From: Basidiobolus meristosporus CBS 931.73 | Lineage: Eukaryota > Basidiobolomycota > Basidiobolomycetes > Basidiobolales > Basidiobolaceae | Length of the DNA stretch: 64,000 nt | NCBI GenBank assembly: GCA_002104905.1 | Contig: MCFE01000456.1 | Span: 1 to 64,000, forward strand | Direction of reading: 5' to 3' | Part shown: positions 37,301 to 48,580 of the stretch, piece after piece | How positions within the stretch are numbered: position 1 is the first letter of the stretch | Layout of the letters: every line of letters begins with the position of its first letter | The notes under the pieces: model-generated | What the model saw: the letters and a program-made list of their open reading frames with translations, nothing else | Told to the model about the DNA's origin: nothing | Databases searched by the model: none | Position numbers and translations under genes: made by a program

Positions 37301-38653
37301 TTATTGTGTAGCGCTGTATCTGATATGCCGATGATAGTGAATTAATCCATATGTATCCTTGGCATTTGATAAGGCAATAGGAGAAGCTCTTGGCCAAGCC
37401 TATCATATGCTGTCTGATACGGCAAACTGGTCAAACCACCACTTTTAATACATCGGATATTTAAAATGATTTAAGTATAAGGCTGATGCATATTGTGCCC
37501 AAAACCATTTAATGGTAAAGCTACTCCAATATGCTCCTAGAATGCAACAACAGACCTAAGCAGTAGTGCAGTGATCCCCAATGGGAAGGGATATAAGGTG
37601 GCTCGAATGCCATATCGGCTAATTGGGAAGGGATTAGGAGGCAATTTCGTAATACAACATGTTCAATCTACTCACCGCTCCCAAAAAGGTTGGTAATGCT
37701 GCAATGTCTATAAAGTATCGTAGGATTCGCTCCACCCTTTAATGTACGCAACTCTCCTATTGGCAAGCCGTAGTGGTCTGTTGCTTCAGAAATCGGTTGC
37801 CATGTATGGAATCAGGTGGTTTTCAATATTGCCTAAAAACGGACCTCGCTTGGAGCAGTGGTGGTAATTCTCCGTCACACTCAATAAATATTACCACAGC
37901 ATACATCTTGTACCTCTGGCCAACGCCAAGAGCTTTGTTGGGGAGTGTCAACTGCCAGAGCTATTTTAATGTTGCGAAGCCAGTACGACAAACAAGGATT
38001 CTGGAGGCATGTCTGGGATGTTACTAAATCGGTGGGATTACATAACCCTCAGAAGAATCCCTGCTCTTACTTCCGATTGCTTGAGAAATTAGCATTAAGG
38101 TCCCAGATCCAACCCATAGCGCTTGCTCCCCTTCCACCCCGCTCAGGAAAGTCAATGAGGTCAGGTCCATGAATGTATGGGTACCAAATGCCACTAGCAG
38201 AGCGGTATACATGTGTGCACTATGCAAACATTTCGATTGTAGTCTACACAGCGATGAAGGCCCTGCGAGTTTCCTCAAAATGCGGTCTATCACATATCAT
38301 AAGCCTCGCCTTGCAACCACTTGGACCTCCAGGATTGCCCGAATACATTTGCAGCCCTGGTGTTGGGGTGCTACTGATGGCCTACTGTACATGGCACGAG
38401 AATCACAAGGCTGATTAGGTAGGATTGGGACGAAGCAATGCACCTTTCATCGAACCATAATCTTGCTAGCGCTCTGAAGTATTCAATTTTTCAATGGACC
38501 AACCACTCTAAAAATGCTGATCTCAAAGCCAGCGATCCAAGATCAACGGCTCCCTTACCACATGAATCACTCGAAATATCAAATTTTGATGGGCGATTTC
38601 GATGCATAAAGCACACCCAGTGGTGCTACGGCCTGGTAGATACGGCAGTAAAC
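34350..38653. other. Intergenic with possible decayed coding traces
   Basis: An ATG frame at 34681-35136 (+, 151 aa) is unrecognised. At 35004-35290 (+) a frame with LVEVLRRSSTDEAVRLEI continues past a TAG as SLQDRISELTARLHLPWLDIL. At 35400-35521 another (SPYTDPGSLYDIDHVSLDNP) ends in a GTAAGT donor-like site. These could be exons of a decayed gene. From 35.6 to 38.6 kb nothing is supported. Confidence 0.35.
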
Positions 38654-39916
38654 ATGTCCACAGTATCCTTACTTTCGATCGTTGAGAGCTGCGACAAAGT
38701 ACCCTACAATGAAACTGAGTATTTTTCTCAGCAGAAAATTGCTCGCTTTTTGGTCAATGAGGTGACGATCGGCTATGTGGATGAGGTCGCTTTGTTAGAG
38801 ATGGAAAAGTATATCGCTACAGTTTGTGAAAGATCTTTCCGGGTTAGCAAGCAATTCGTAACTTTCCACCCTGAAGTAAAGACGTTCGAAGCGCGTTCGG
38901 AGGTGATTATGGATCTGCTGAAGTATTGGAAGGAAAAGGGGGTTTTCTCCTGTTTGACTGGTATTGCTCAGTCCCCTCGTTTTTCAGGTAATTATTCTTA
39001 AATGGCCCTGTTATTTTATCGACAGGTTGGAGGAATGAATTCTATCCAGTGTACGGCGATTCCAAGCAGCCGGGTAACATTGCTTTCCGTGTTGAGCGTG
39101 CGGGGGCCTCAATTTTTGGCTTCCGTACCTTCGGCGCTCATCTTAATGGCTATGTACGTACCGAGACTGGTTTGAAAATGTGGATAGGCCGCAGAAGCTT
39201 GAAAAAACCTACCTGGCCGGGTCTCTTGGATAACATAGTAAGTTCGGGGGGGGGATTCGGCTCGGCCATTCGACTCTACTAAACTTCATATGATATCAGG
39301 TAGCTGGCGGAGTTAGCTACGGTCAAAGCCCGGACGAAACTATTGTTAGAGAGTGTGATGAGGAGGCAAATATACCCTCGGACATCACCGTCAACGTAAT
39401 CACGTCTATGTTGCATTCCTAGTGGTGTCTTCAGTCACTAAGCACTGTTTGTTATGCATCCATTTAGATAAAAGCCGCAGGCGCTATTACCTACTTCGAT
39501 CTAACCGAACGTGGATTGGCACCCGAAACGCAGTAAGTATAGCGTGCTGTTTTCCTTGTTTGTTCACGAAAAGTAATCTCAACTGTCTGAAGATACGTTT
39601 ACGACCTGGAGTTGCCCCAGGATTTCGTCCCGAAACCTAACGATGGTGAGGTGGACTGCTTCTACCTATGGGATTTGGCAGAGGTAACCCGCTACGATGT
39701 CCACTATCATTCCCACTCCACAAGTAATCATACTTATGTGCGCGGTAGGTGCGTCAACACATCGGGGCGGGTGAGTTCAAGCCCAATTGTGCTTTGGTGA
39801 TCATTGACTTTATGATCCGGCATGGACATATAACCAGTTCCGACGAGCCGGATTTCCTGGAAATCCTCGACCGAATCCATCGTCGTTTCGAGCTCCCTGG
39901 CCCCAAGGGATGCTAA
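38654..39916 (+). CDS. DUF4743-Nudix hydrolase (Nudix 20/24-like)
   Basis: Complete 321-aa protein in six exons: 38654-38987, 39026-39237, 39300-39395, 39468-39532, 39593-39683, 39749-39916; all GT-AG, in phase, first intron only 38 nt. Residues 1-140 form the DUF4743 domain (LLSIVESCDKVPY, GWRNEFYPVYGD). The Nudix domain follows: GLKMWIGRRSLKKPTWPGLLDN, then the box GGVSYGQSPDETIVRECDEEANI (185-207) with REx2EE. The end (VRQHIGAGEFKPNCALVIIDF) matches fungal and plant members. The family is related to thiamine pyrophosphokinase-linked Nudix enzymes and is proposed to act on damaged thiamine diphosphate. The first Nudix-box Glu is Gln191. The frame is open to 38438, but the family starts at about this Met. 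Confidence 0.92.
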
Positions 39917-41745
39917 ATGGATCCGTTTGTTTCGGAAATCCGCGCGATTCCTGAGTAACCATTGAGTAGAACAGGATCCAGGTGCCCCGTCTCATGTATT
40001 ACTTTTGCCTGTTCGTAGCATCTAGAGAAATCCCCCCACCAATGATTTCAGACATTGTATGACCGGTCACGGTTTAATATGACCACAGTCCGTTTTTATA
40101 AATCTGTTGAGGCGGATATCCAAGGGCATGAGCGCTATTGTGTTGTACAGCATCCTGAATATGCTCGAACACGGCGAGGTTTCTCAGGATTGCCGGGCTT
40201 GTGTGCAGATTTATGGGCAATGCCCTTTGTATGCTATTTATAACTCGGCACAGCTGAATTCATTATTCACGGTCAATACATTATTGGAAGTAGCCTTAAG
40301 CTTGGGTTCTAGATTGGATAGAATACAGTGCTATATCAGGTCCAGTTCCTCACCAATGTTACTTTGGAGCACATTCCGATTTCCCCCTAATGATCGTCTT
40401 TACGAGCAAATGACGGATGATTTTGGAAAATGCCGCTTAGCGTATCTTGGCTCAGCATATACTACGCCGATTTGAATTGGCTCTCTCGACTCGGAAAATA
40501 CTTTGTAGTACATCAGATTCATGACGTTCGTAGATGGCAATATTTCGGGGCAGTTCAGATGAACAGGTATTTCACGAGCCCTAGCATTGCTGCATCAGGC
40601 AATGATTAGTCCTGGAGACTCCAGCATATGCACATTCATTACGTTTCATTTCCATGGAATGGAATACGAGCTGTAGACCATTAAACGAAAGATGGACTTC
40701 GCGGAATGAGATCCTGATTTGAACCGGTATCCCCGTTCACTGAGAACATCGGAGAATTTCCAGTACCCACTAACCTCTACGTAAGATTTCATGCGGCCGA
40801 GTTTGGGAGGAAAAGAAGGTTAGAAATTCGAAGGCGTCGGCTCGATTGTTCTTTTGCCTGGTGTGAACGAAACAGGTTACTCAAGGATGTTGGTCACGTT
40901 GGGGGTTTGAGTTGACGTTCCTATGGTTGCTTCAGTAAATAACCCTTTTGCTCTAAGCGTGGTCACTATCGCCGCAACAGAGCTCAATGGTGACCGACTT
41001 GGAAATGTACATGCTTGTCAGAATGCGAACGTGATCAGGATCGCACTTGTTCACCGGTCGCAGATAGTCAGGCAGGATTGATGGATTGAGCCATGAGCCA
41101 TGTATAGGAAGCGTTGTAAGAAGCGTATGATGTAATTTCGACAATTACATTAGCTTCAATCCTTCACTATCTCCACAGGTCTGATCAATTTCAAGATGTG
41201 AGGCCCAAATTAATTCAGTAAAATTGGGAATACGTATGTTTATGGCAAAGATTGGTTCCACGCTGATTAAATTTTTCACACTCGTTTAGTTAAAATAGCT
41301 GCTGATATCTTGCTGATACCGTCTTTGGGGAGAGAAACGTACGTATACTACACTTATTTAATGGTCAGCTGGTGCTTGATACCTCCATCAATTGAGGAGA
41401 ATTGTCCAAAAGAGTACTACTCTGCCATATGGCTAACTATATATATATATATATTGCAATCTCTCCTTGGTTGATATAATAAGTCCCCTTCTGGACACTC
41501 GCTGCAACTTTAATTGTCACTGATATCTCTCCAAGTCTCAGTGCTACCAGATTTCCAGCTTGAACCCAAAGCCACCGGTCCTATATGTGATTGTTGACTG
41601 AATACTTGCCCTAAGAACGAAAGTTAAAAAAAGGCCAGCAGAATTCCAAGTTTCTCTAAACTTACAATCCTCCATATTGCAGGAACTAGCCACTTGGCAG
41701 GCAAGCAGACATATTTTCCTGGTGAAGTCTGGCCCAGCAAGCATT
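39917..41745. other. Intergenic; possible small frames at 40079-40475
   Basis: Two overlapping plus frames (ATG at 40079, 54 codons; ATG at 40128, 115 codons ending 40475) share the start of one sequence and look like one reading frame broken by an indel or intron. No domain is recognised. The rest, including a TA run, is empty. Confidence 0.35.
41438..41455. repeat. (TA)n microsatellite
   Basis: About nine uninterrupted TA units. Confidence 0.9.
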
Positions 41746-42234
41746 TGTTGTGAAAATTTGTAATTGCACCTAAATATTCACCTGACTTGGCCACTTAGAT
41801 TATTACCTACAAATTTTAGAGAATTCTAGCCAAATTCCTTGTTGTGTTTACTTTGAATATTTTCACCAAAACATCAGGTACCCAGAAAATGAGATTTCTC
41901 AAAGATTTCCAAGTACCCCCAAACCTTGCACACATGCTCTTGAGACCTTCCTGAACATATTCTATGCATTTGCTTTGCCAAGACCATGTAAAATATAGCA
42001 CCATCTTTACATTTTAAATATCATTAAGTGAAAACCACATAATCTACTTGTTTTACTAATCGCTTCCAATATCTCCAAAATTTGTGCAACAGGCTATGAG
42101 CCCTAAACTGGCTTGCTCTGGAATGTCTACTATTGCTATCACTGAAATTTTACCTGTGCTGAACTGCTTGAGGATCCAACTACCAAGTCTGGAAAGAAAA
42201 GATGAACATGCTGCCAAAGGAAAGAGTCCTTTAG
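41746..42234 (+). mobile_element. Copia copy D: 5' LTR plus gag start, truncated
   Basis: A 346-bp LTR (41746-42091, TGTTGTGAAAATT ... TGCAACA) is followed by GGCTATGAGCCC, the family primer-binding site with one change. About 140 bp of the gag 5' end follows (ATGAGCCCTAAACTGGCTTG; then a frame resembling the A-copy gag start with indels). It stops abruptly where the oppositely oriented LTR of copy C begins. Old and non-coding. Confidence 0.8.
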
Positions 42235-42440
42235 TGTTGCCAGAGCCTTTGAGATTTTGTAAATGATTTGGAGAACAAGTAGATTATATGGTTTTGACTT
42301 GATTTATTGAATGTAAAAGTAGTATTTATACTGTTACATGTTCTTGGCATAGCAATCTTGTAGAATAGGCTTAGGAAGGCCTCAATAACACATATGCAAA
42401 CTTTGGGACTGTTTGGACAGCATTGAGAGTATCATGCCTT
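42235..42440 (-). mobile_element. Copia copy C LTR, part 1 (interrupted by A)
   Basis: The distal 206 bp of an older LTR in minus orientation, from TGTTGCCAGAGCC to ...GTATCATGCCTT. Its continuation lies beyond copy A at 47129. The join at GCCTT is the target-site duplication of A. Confidence 0.85.
42436..42440. repeat. Target-site duplication of copy A, left (GCCTT)
   Basis: GCCTT directly before the A LTR; identical GCCTT at 47124-47128. Confidence 0.92.
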
Positions 42441-42789
42441 TGTTGTAAGAGTCTTGGAGATATTGGAAGTGATTTGGAGAACAAGTAGATTATGTGGTTT
42501 TCACTTAATGATTTATTGAATGTAAAAGTAATAATTATACTTTTACCTGGTCTTGGCATTACAAACACATAGAATAGGTTAAGGAAGGTCCCAAGAGCAT
42601 GTGTGCAAAGTTTGGGGCTGTTTGGACAACTTTGAGAATTTTCATGTTCTGGGTACCTGGCATTTTGGTGAAAATATTTTAAGTAAATCCCAACAAGGAA
42701 TTTGGTCAGTATTCTCTAGGATTTGAAGGTGATGATCTAAGTGACTAAGTTAGGTGAATATTTAGGTGGAAATACAAATTTTTACAACA
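42441..42789 (-). repeat. Copy A 3' LTR
   Basis: 349 bp, TG...CA termini. It holds a TATA-like element in the block TATACTTTTAC/GTATAAATA-type region shared by all LTRs of the family. Confidence 0.93.
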
Positions 42790-42800
42790 CTCCCACTCAG

Positions 42801-45800
42801 CTAAATGTTCATACTGACTAGTCCTAATTTTGACCTAAGATATTCAAACTTGTCTCTAGCTAAAGGTTTGGTAAATATGTCTGCAATCATTTCATCTGTA
42901 GGACAGTAAACTAAGCTAACTAAGTTATTCTCTATAGCTTCACGTATGAAATGATATCTAATATCTATGTGCTTGGTTCTAGCATGAAAAGTTGGATTTC
43001 TACCTAATTGTATACATCCTTGATTATCTTGAAATAAAGTAATAGGCGTTTTTTGACATAGGCCTAAATCTGTAAACAGCTTTCTTAACCACATTGCTTC
43101 TTTTGTAGCTTCACAGGCTGCCATATACTCTGCCTCTGTGGTGGAAAGTGCTACGGTTGGTTGCTTTCTTGAATTCCATGAAATTGCTCCTTTACAGTAA
43201 AGAAAGGTGTATCCTGTGGTGGATCTTCTGTCTTCCAAATTTTGTCCCCAATCAGCATCAGAGTAACCCACAAGATCCTGTTCTGAATCCTTATAAGTGT
43301 ATCTTAAGCAGATATCAGCAGTTCCTTTTAGGTATCTAAAAATCCGCTTAACTGCTGCAATATGATCAGATCCAAAATTCTGATCATGTTGGCTGACAAC
43401 TCCCACTGAATATGAGATATCTGGACGTGTTCCAAGCATGATATACATCAGACTGCTGACCATAGATTGATAAGGAAAGTCAGGGCTTTCAGATGGCACC
43501 AAGCTCTCTTGATTTGGTTGAGTTTTGACCAAGTTAAGGTTTGTCTCCATTGGGGTGGCTGCTGGTTTACAGTCTTCCATTTTGTACTTCTTTAGTATAT
43601 CTTGAATATACTTGGATTGGCTTAGGGTAATAATCTGGGTACTTCTGTCTATGGAGAACTTAATCCCTAAGTGGTAACTAAGTTCTCCTAGATCGGACAC
43701 CTTGAATTCCTTAGATAGGCTGGATTTAGTCTCTTCCAATGTTTCTAGGTTATTGGCGGCTATAATAAGATCATCCACATATAGAGCTAATAGAACTGGA
43801 TTTGCTCTATCTGGCTTATAGTATATACTATAGTCAGCATAACTTCTTTTGAAACTCAAAGATTCCAAATAAGAATCTATCTTGCAATTCCAGGCTGTTG
43901 GTGATTGTTTGAGACCATATAGTGACTTTTTAAACTTGCAGACCAAATGGGGGTTATCTTGGTCAACATACCCATCAGGCTGGTCCATATACACATCCTC
44001 ATTAAGTTCTCCATTCAAAAATGCAGTTTTTACATCCATTTGATGAATAAAAAACTTATATTTGGCACAATAGCCAATATTAATTTGATGGAGTTAAACT
44101 TGGCTACCAGTGCAAAGGTCTCAGTATAGTCAAGTCCTTTTGTTTGAGAGTATCCTTTGGCTACAAGTCTTGCTTTGTGTCTTTCAATTGTACCATCAGC
44201 CTTGTATTTTATCTTGAAGACCCATCTGCATCCAATTGATTTTTGGTGGATTGGTAATTTGACTAAGTCCCAAGTTTGATTTTCCATCAGTGCCTGATAT
44301 TCCTCAGTCATTGCAGATCTCCAAAACTTTGTCTGAGGGCTATTTAGGGCCTCTTTTACAGTCTGGGATTCATCAATATGGACTGAATAGGCATAGGCTA
44401 AGTTTGTACCCTCATTAATATAGTAATTTGGGCTATTTCTTGTCTGATTTGATCTCCGGGCATTTGATACTGGAATGATCACTTCTGGGATATTCCTGGG
44501 CACTGATTCTGGCTGAACCACAGCTGTAGAGTCCTCTGGAGTGAAGAAATTTTCATTGTTTTGCTCTGATTCAATCCTGACAATTGGTGGACTTGAGATC
44601 AAATTTTTGTCATCATCTGATGTCATTTTTTGTGAAAATTTAGAATTTTCATCAAACAACACATCCCTGGACTTGATCAGCTTCTTTGCTTTGGTATTGT
44701 AGAGTCTGTATGCCTTACTCTCATTGCAGTAGCCCAAAAATATGCATTTTACACTTTTTGGCTCAAATTTTGACTGATTTCCAGCCAGTTTTTTGGCATA
44801 TGCTGTACACCCAAATATTCTTAGATGTTCTGCACTTGGTCTATATCCATACCATGCTTCAAATGGAGTAGAATCACAAAGTATTCTGTTATAACTCCTA
44901 TTTTTAAGATATACAGCAGTGGCAACTGATTCCGCCCAAAAATCATAGGATAATTTTTGATCATGGATCATAGATCTTGCCATATCAATTATTGATTTGT
45001 TAGCTTGTTCTGCTACTCCATTTTGCTGTGGGGAGTATGGTACAGTAGTCTCTTGCTTTATCCCATGAATTTTGCAGAAGTGGATGAAGAGTTTGGAGGT
45101 ATATTCTCCACCATTGTCAGAGCATATTTTCTTGATTTTTTCACCAGTTTCTCTCTCCACCATGGCTTTAAACTCCTTGAACTTAGACAGAGCTTCTTCC
45201 TTTCTCTCCATGAAGTAGACCCATGTGTATCTTGTATAATCATCAATAAAAGTGATTAAATACGTGATCCTGCCTAAGGAAAAATTTTGCATAGGTCCAC
45301 ACAGATCTGAGTGAATTAGATCTAATTTTTTCTTAGTTTTGATTAACCCAGAGCTCTTGAACGGTTATCTGGCTTGTTTCCCATATATGCAGGCTTCGCA
45401 GTGCTCCAAATTAGCTGGGGGATCAATTTTCACTCCAGAAATTAGCTGATCTTTGATCATTTTACGCAAATAATCAAAATTGATGTGTCCAAATCTCCTG
45501 TGCCAAAGCATTGGTGTTTCTTCATTTAAGTTACTTATATTGGCTTCCAAATATGATGGATTATAAGTCAACTTGTATAGATTCTGATCTCTGATGCCTG
45601 AAGCAATATGGGCACCATTTTGATCAGTGATCCTGCATCCAGAATTGTCAAAACTGAAACTGAGTCATTCTGCTGTGGCCTTGCTTACAGAGAGTAGGTT
45701 CTTGGCTATTTCTGGTACATAGAGTACTTCTTTGAAGGTCAGTGTATGGCTTCCTTCACTGCTTCTAAGGTTTACTTGGATAGTTCCTTCTCCCACTGCA

Positions 45801-46770
45801 TCAAGTGTTCTATTGTCACCCATGAAAACCTTCTTAATTGGAATTTCTTGATATTGGGTAAAAAGTTCTTTTTGGTGTGTAAAGTGTTGAGAAGCTCCAG
45901 AGTCAATATACCACGTCTGAGAATCCTTGTTTGTGGTCATATTTAGTGCAGATATGAATAGTCTATCTTCAGTTGTTGCAGCATTTCCATATTCAGGCTT
46001 CTTTTGCTGATAATCTCTCTTTTTGAAACACCGGTCTGATGTGTGTCCTTTCCTTTTGCAGTAGTTGCAAAATAGGTTGCTGTCACTTTTGTAGGGTCTT
46101 GGGTACCTCCTTTGTTGGTTATCATTGCTTATTAAAGCATTTTCTTCTTCCTTCTTATTGGTGCTTGATTTTCTTAATTCTTCATCCAGGAGCCTTCCAT
46201 ATACGTAATTTAAGGTCAAATCTTCAGTTCTGAACTCTAGGGCTGATACAAGGCCCTGAAACTTGTCTGTCAGGCTATTCAGGATGGTAACTATCACATC
46301 CTCATCAGTAGTTGGTACGCCCACAGATTCCGTCTCATCTACCAGCAGGGTAATTCTGTTAATTAGATTTTTCATTTCTTCTCCTGGCAGCATCTTTGTA
46401 GTAAAGAATTTTCTTCTCAGATACATTTTCTTGGCAGCTGAACATGACTGGTAGGTGTCTTCTAATGCCTTCCAGGCATTCTTTGCTGTTTTTGCTCTTG
46501 AGCATTGAATTAGCAATTTGTCCTTGACATTAAGGCAAATGCAGTTAAAGGCACTTTGTTCTTTCTTCTGGTACTTTAAGGCTTCCTCTCCCACGTTTTT
46601 AGGAGGGCATTCTTCTCCCATGACAATATCCCAAAGGCCTCTTTCTTGTAGCAGCATCTTCATCTTCACCTTCCACACTTGTAGTTAGAGCCATCCAACT
46701 TTTTAGCAGAGGGAAAAATTCCAGTAATAGCAGTAGTAGACATTGCAGAGAGTGACAGCTTGGGGCTCAT
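42801..46770 (-). pseudogene. Broken gag-pol polyprotein gene of copy A
   Basis: One long gag-pol frame interrupted by four lesions. Gag starts at 46770 and breaks by a 1-base shift near 46680. Gag-protease runs 46678-45665 with the zinc knuckle CNYCKRKGHTSDRC and protease WYIDSGASQH, ending at an in-frame TGA. Integrase follows: the HHCC zinc module (HRRFGHINFDY ... CEAC, 45571-45365) ends in a TAA. The core DDE segments are ITFIDDYTRYTW, CSDNGGEY and QQNGVAEQAN (45292 on). A 1-base deletion near 44035 separates integrase-RT start from RT-RNase H (44039-42801), which has [21 protein letters not shown] and STTEAEYMA. It is therefore not autonomous, though each domain is well preserved. Confidence 0.93.
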
Positions 46771-46774
46771 AACC
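46763..46774 (-). promoter_or_regulatory. Copy A primer-binding site (initiator tRNA-Met half) with gag ATG
   Basis: GGTTATGAGCCC immediately after the 5' LTR. It is complementary to GGGCUCAUAACC, the anticodon arm of initiator tRNA-Met (as in yeast), not to a tRNA 3' CCA end. The ATG inside it pairs with the CAU anticodon and is also the gag start codon. Confidence 0.75.
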
Positions 46775-47123
46775 TGTTGTAAGAGCCTTGGGGATATTGG
46801 AAGTGATTTGGAGAACAAGTAGATTATGTGGTTTTCACTTAATGATTTATTGAATGTAAAAGTAGTATTTATACTTTTACCTGGTCCTGGCATTACAAGC
46901 ACGTAGAATAGGTTAAGGAAGGTCCCAAGAACATGTGTGCAAAGTTTGGGGCTGTTTGGACAACTATGAGAATTTTCATGTTCTGGGTACCTGGTATTTT
47001 GGTGAAAATATTCTAAGTAAATCCCAACAAGGAATTTGGTCAGTATTCTCTAGGATTTGAAGGTGATGATCTAAGTGACTAAGTTAGGTGAATATTTAGG
47101 TGGAAATACGAATTTTTACAACA
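46775..47123 (-). repeat. Copy A 5' LTR
   Basis: 349 bp, flanked by the primer-binding site on one side and the GCCTT duplication on the other. An open frame runs through it into gag. Confidence 0.93.
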
Positions 47124-47128
47124 GCCTT
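47124..47128. repeat. Target-site duplication of copy A, right (GCCTT)
   Basis: Matches 42436-42440. Confidence 0.92.
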
Positions 47129-48010
47129 GAGTACCTGATATTTTAGTGAAAATATTTGAAGTAAATCCCAGCAAGGAATTTGGTTGGTATTCTCTAGGAT
47201 TTGTAGATAATGATCTATGTAACTAAGTTAGGTGAATATTTAGGTGCAATTACAAATCTTTGCAACACTCCCACTCAACTAATTTCTCATACTGACTAGT
47301 TGCAATTGTGACCCAAGTTATTCAAATTTGTCTCTAGCCAATGGTTTGGTAAGTATATCTGCAATTAACTCATCTGTAGGATGGGACACTAAGTTAACCA
47401 AGTTATTCTCTATAGCTTCACATATGAAATGATGTCTAATATCTATGTGCTTAGTTCTAGCATGAGAAGGTGGGCTTCTCCATTATTGTGTACATATTTG
47501 GTTATCTCAAAATAAAACATTAAATGCTTTTGACCTAAGTCTAAATCCTTAAGAAGTGTTCTTAGCCACATTGCTTTGTTTTAAACTTTGCATGCTGCCA
47601 CATATTCTGCCTCTATGGTGGAAAGTGCTATGGTTAGAAGCTTTCTTGAATTCAAAGATATTACCCCTATACAGTAATGAAAGGTGTATCCTGTGGTGTA
47701 TCCTCTGTCTTCTAAATATTATCCCCAGTCAGCATCAGAGTATCCAGCAGGTTCCTGTTCTGAATCCTAACAGGTGTACCTTAAGCAGGTATCAGTAGTT
47801 ACTTTTAGGTAACTAAGAATCTGCTTGACTGCTACAATATGATCAGATCTAGAGTTCTAATTATGCTAGCTGAAAACTTCCACCAAATATGAGATATCTG
47901 GACATGTTCCATGTATGCTATACATCAGACTGTTGACCATAGATTGGTAAGGGAATTCTGGGCTTGAAGATAGCACCAATATCTCTTAATCTGGTTGACC
48001 ATATTTGGTC
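47129..48010 (-). mobile_element. Copy C: rest of LTR and decayed RNase H region
   Basis: 47129-47277 completes the LTR begun at 42235 (total about 355 bp). From CTCCCACTCAACTAATTTC onward it aligns with the last about 730 bp of copy A pol (RNase H and end of RT), with many substitutions and indels and no open frame. Homology fades near 48010. Confidence 0.85.
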
Positions 48011-48317
48011 CTGCAGGTAGATCTAATCTGGATCGGCCATCTGAATCCTGCTGAGAGACCACAATAATACCAGCAGCTTGGAATCAATGACCTTCTGCAC
48101 AATCTTATAACAGGGTCACAACAGATTTTGCTAATTTTACTGCCAATTTAACTTAAAGAACATGACAGTGTTTAGGTGGTTTTTTGACAAGAGTTGTATG
48201 GCATTGTGACAGTCTTGATGCACTTTACAGCTATTTGAGCAAATCTAACTGGTCAGCACATCCAATTGCCTTATATGGCAAGAAATGTGATGATGTTTTG
48301 ATGGCCTCATTACTGCT
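48011..48317. other. Unassigned sequence inside repeat zone
   Basis: About 300 bp that matches none of the elements resolved in the window. Confidence 0.4.
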
Positions 48318-48412
48318 ATAAAATCTTAATTCCACCTAAATACTCTCCTAACTTAGTCACTTAGATTATTACCTTCAAATCCTAGAGAATACTGAGCAAA
48401 TTACTTCCTATG
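48318..48412 (+). mobile_element. Truncated LTR fragment, copia A/B family
   Basis: AATTCCACCTAAATACTCTC ... CTTAGTCACTTAGATTATTACC and TCCTAGAGAATACTGA match the first about 95 bp of the LTR. Cut off where a second repeat begins. Confidence 0.75.
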
Positions 48413-48580
48413 AGAAATTATTGTGATGATCCCATCAAAAGGCTGTCACAAACTTAAAGTTCTGTGACTAAGAGGTATTAATCCCATCAGGACACTATGC
48501 AAAGACTGTCAAGAAATAATAGTATCCCAGATTTCACAAAAAACTTGGTCAAAATACTTCATCACAACAATACAAAAATG
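48413..48580 (+). repeat. Dispersed repeat R1, first copy
   Basis: A stretch of about 165 bp (TGATGATCCCATCAAAAGGC ... CTAAGAGGTATTAATCCC ... TATCCCAGATTTC) recurs in inverted orientation at about 56385-56550. Both copies abut pieces of the same LTR, so R1 seems to be inserted in, or part of, an LTR variant. Confidence 0.7.

Larger units (their letters stand above)
42441..47123 (-). mobile_element. Full-length Ty1/copia retrotransposon, copy A
   Basis: 4,683-bp element with LTRs at 46775-47123 (5') and 42441-42789 (3'), both 349 bp, beginning TGTTGTAAAAAT (5' LTR: ...TTCG variant) and ending TACAACA. By eye the LTRs differ at about 12 positions (about 3.4%), mostly transitions, so the insertion is not recent. 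GCCTT duplications flank it. The order gag, protease, integrase, RT, RNase H is the copia order. A purine-rich CTGAGTGGGAG precedes the 3' LTR. It inserted into the LTR of an older relative (copy C). Confidence 0.95.

Noticed and set aside
38438-38653. 72-codon N-terminal extension of the Nudix protein
   Set aside because: Open by chance; DUF4743 proteins start at about MSTVSLLSI-like sequence, and the extension has no targeting-peptide character I can defend.
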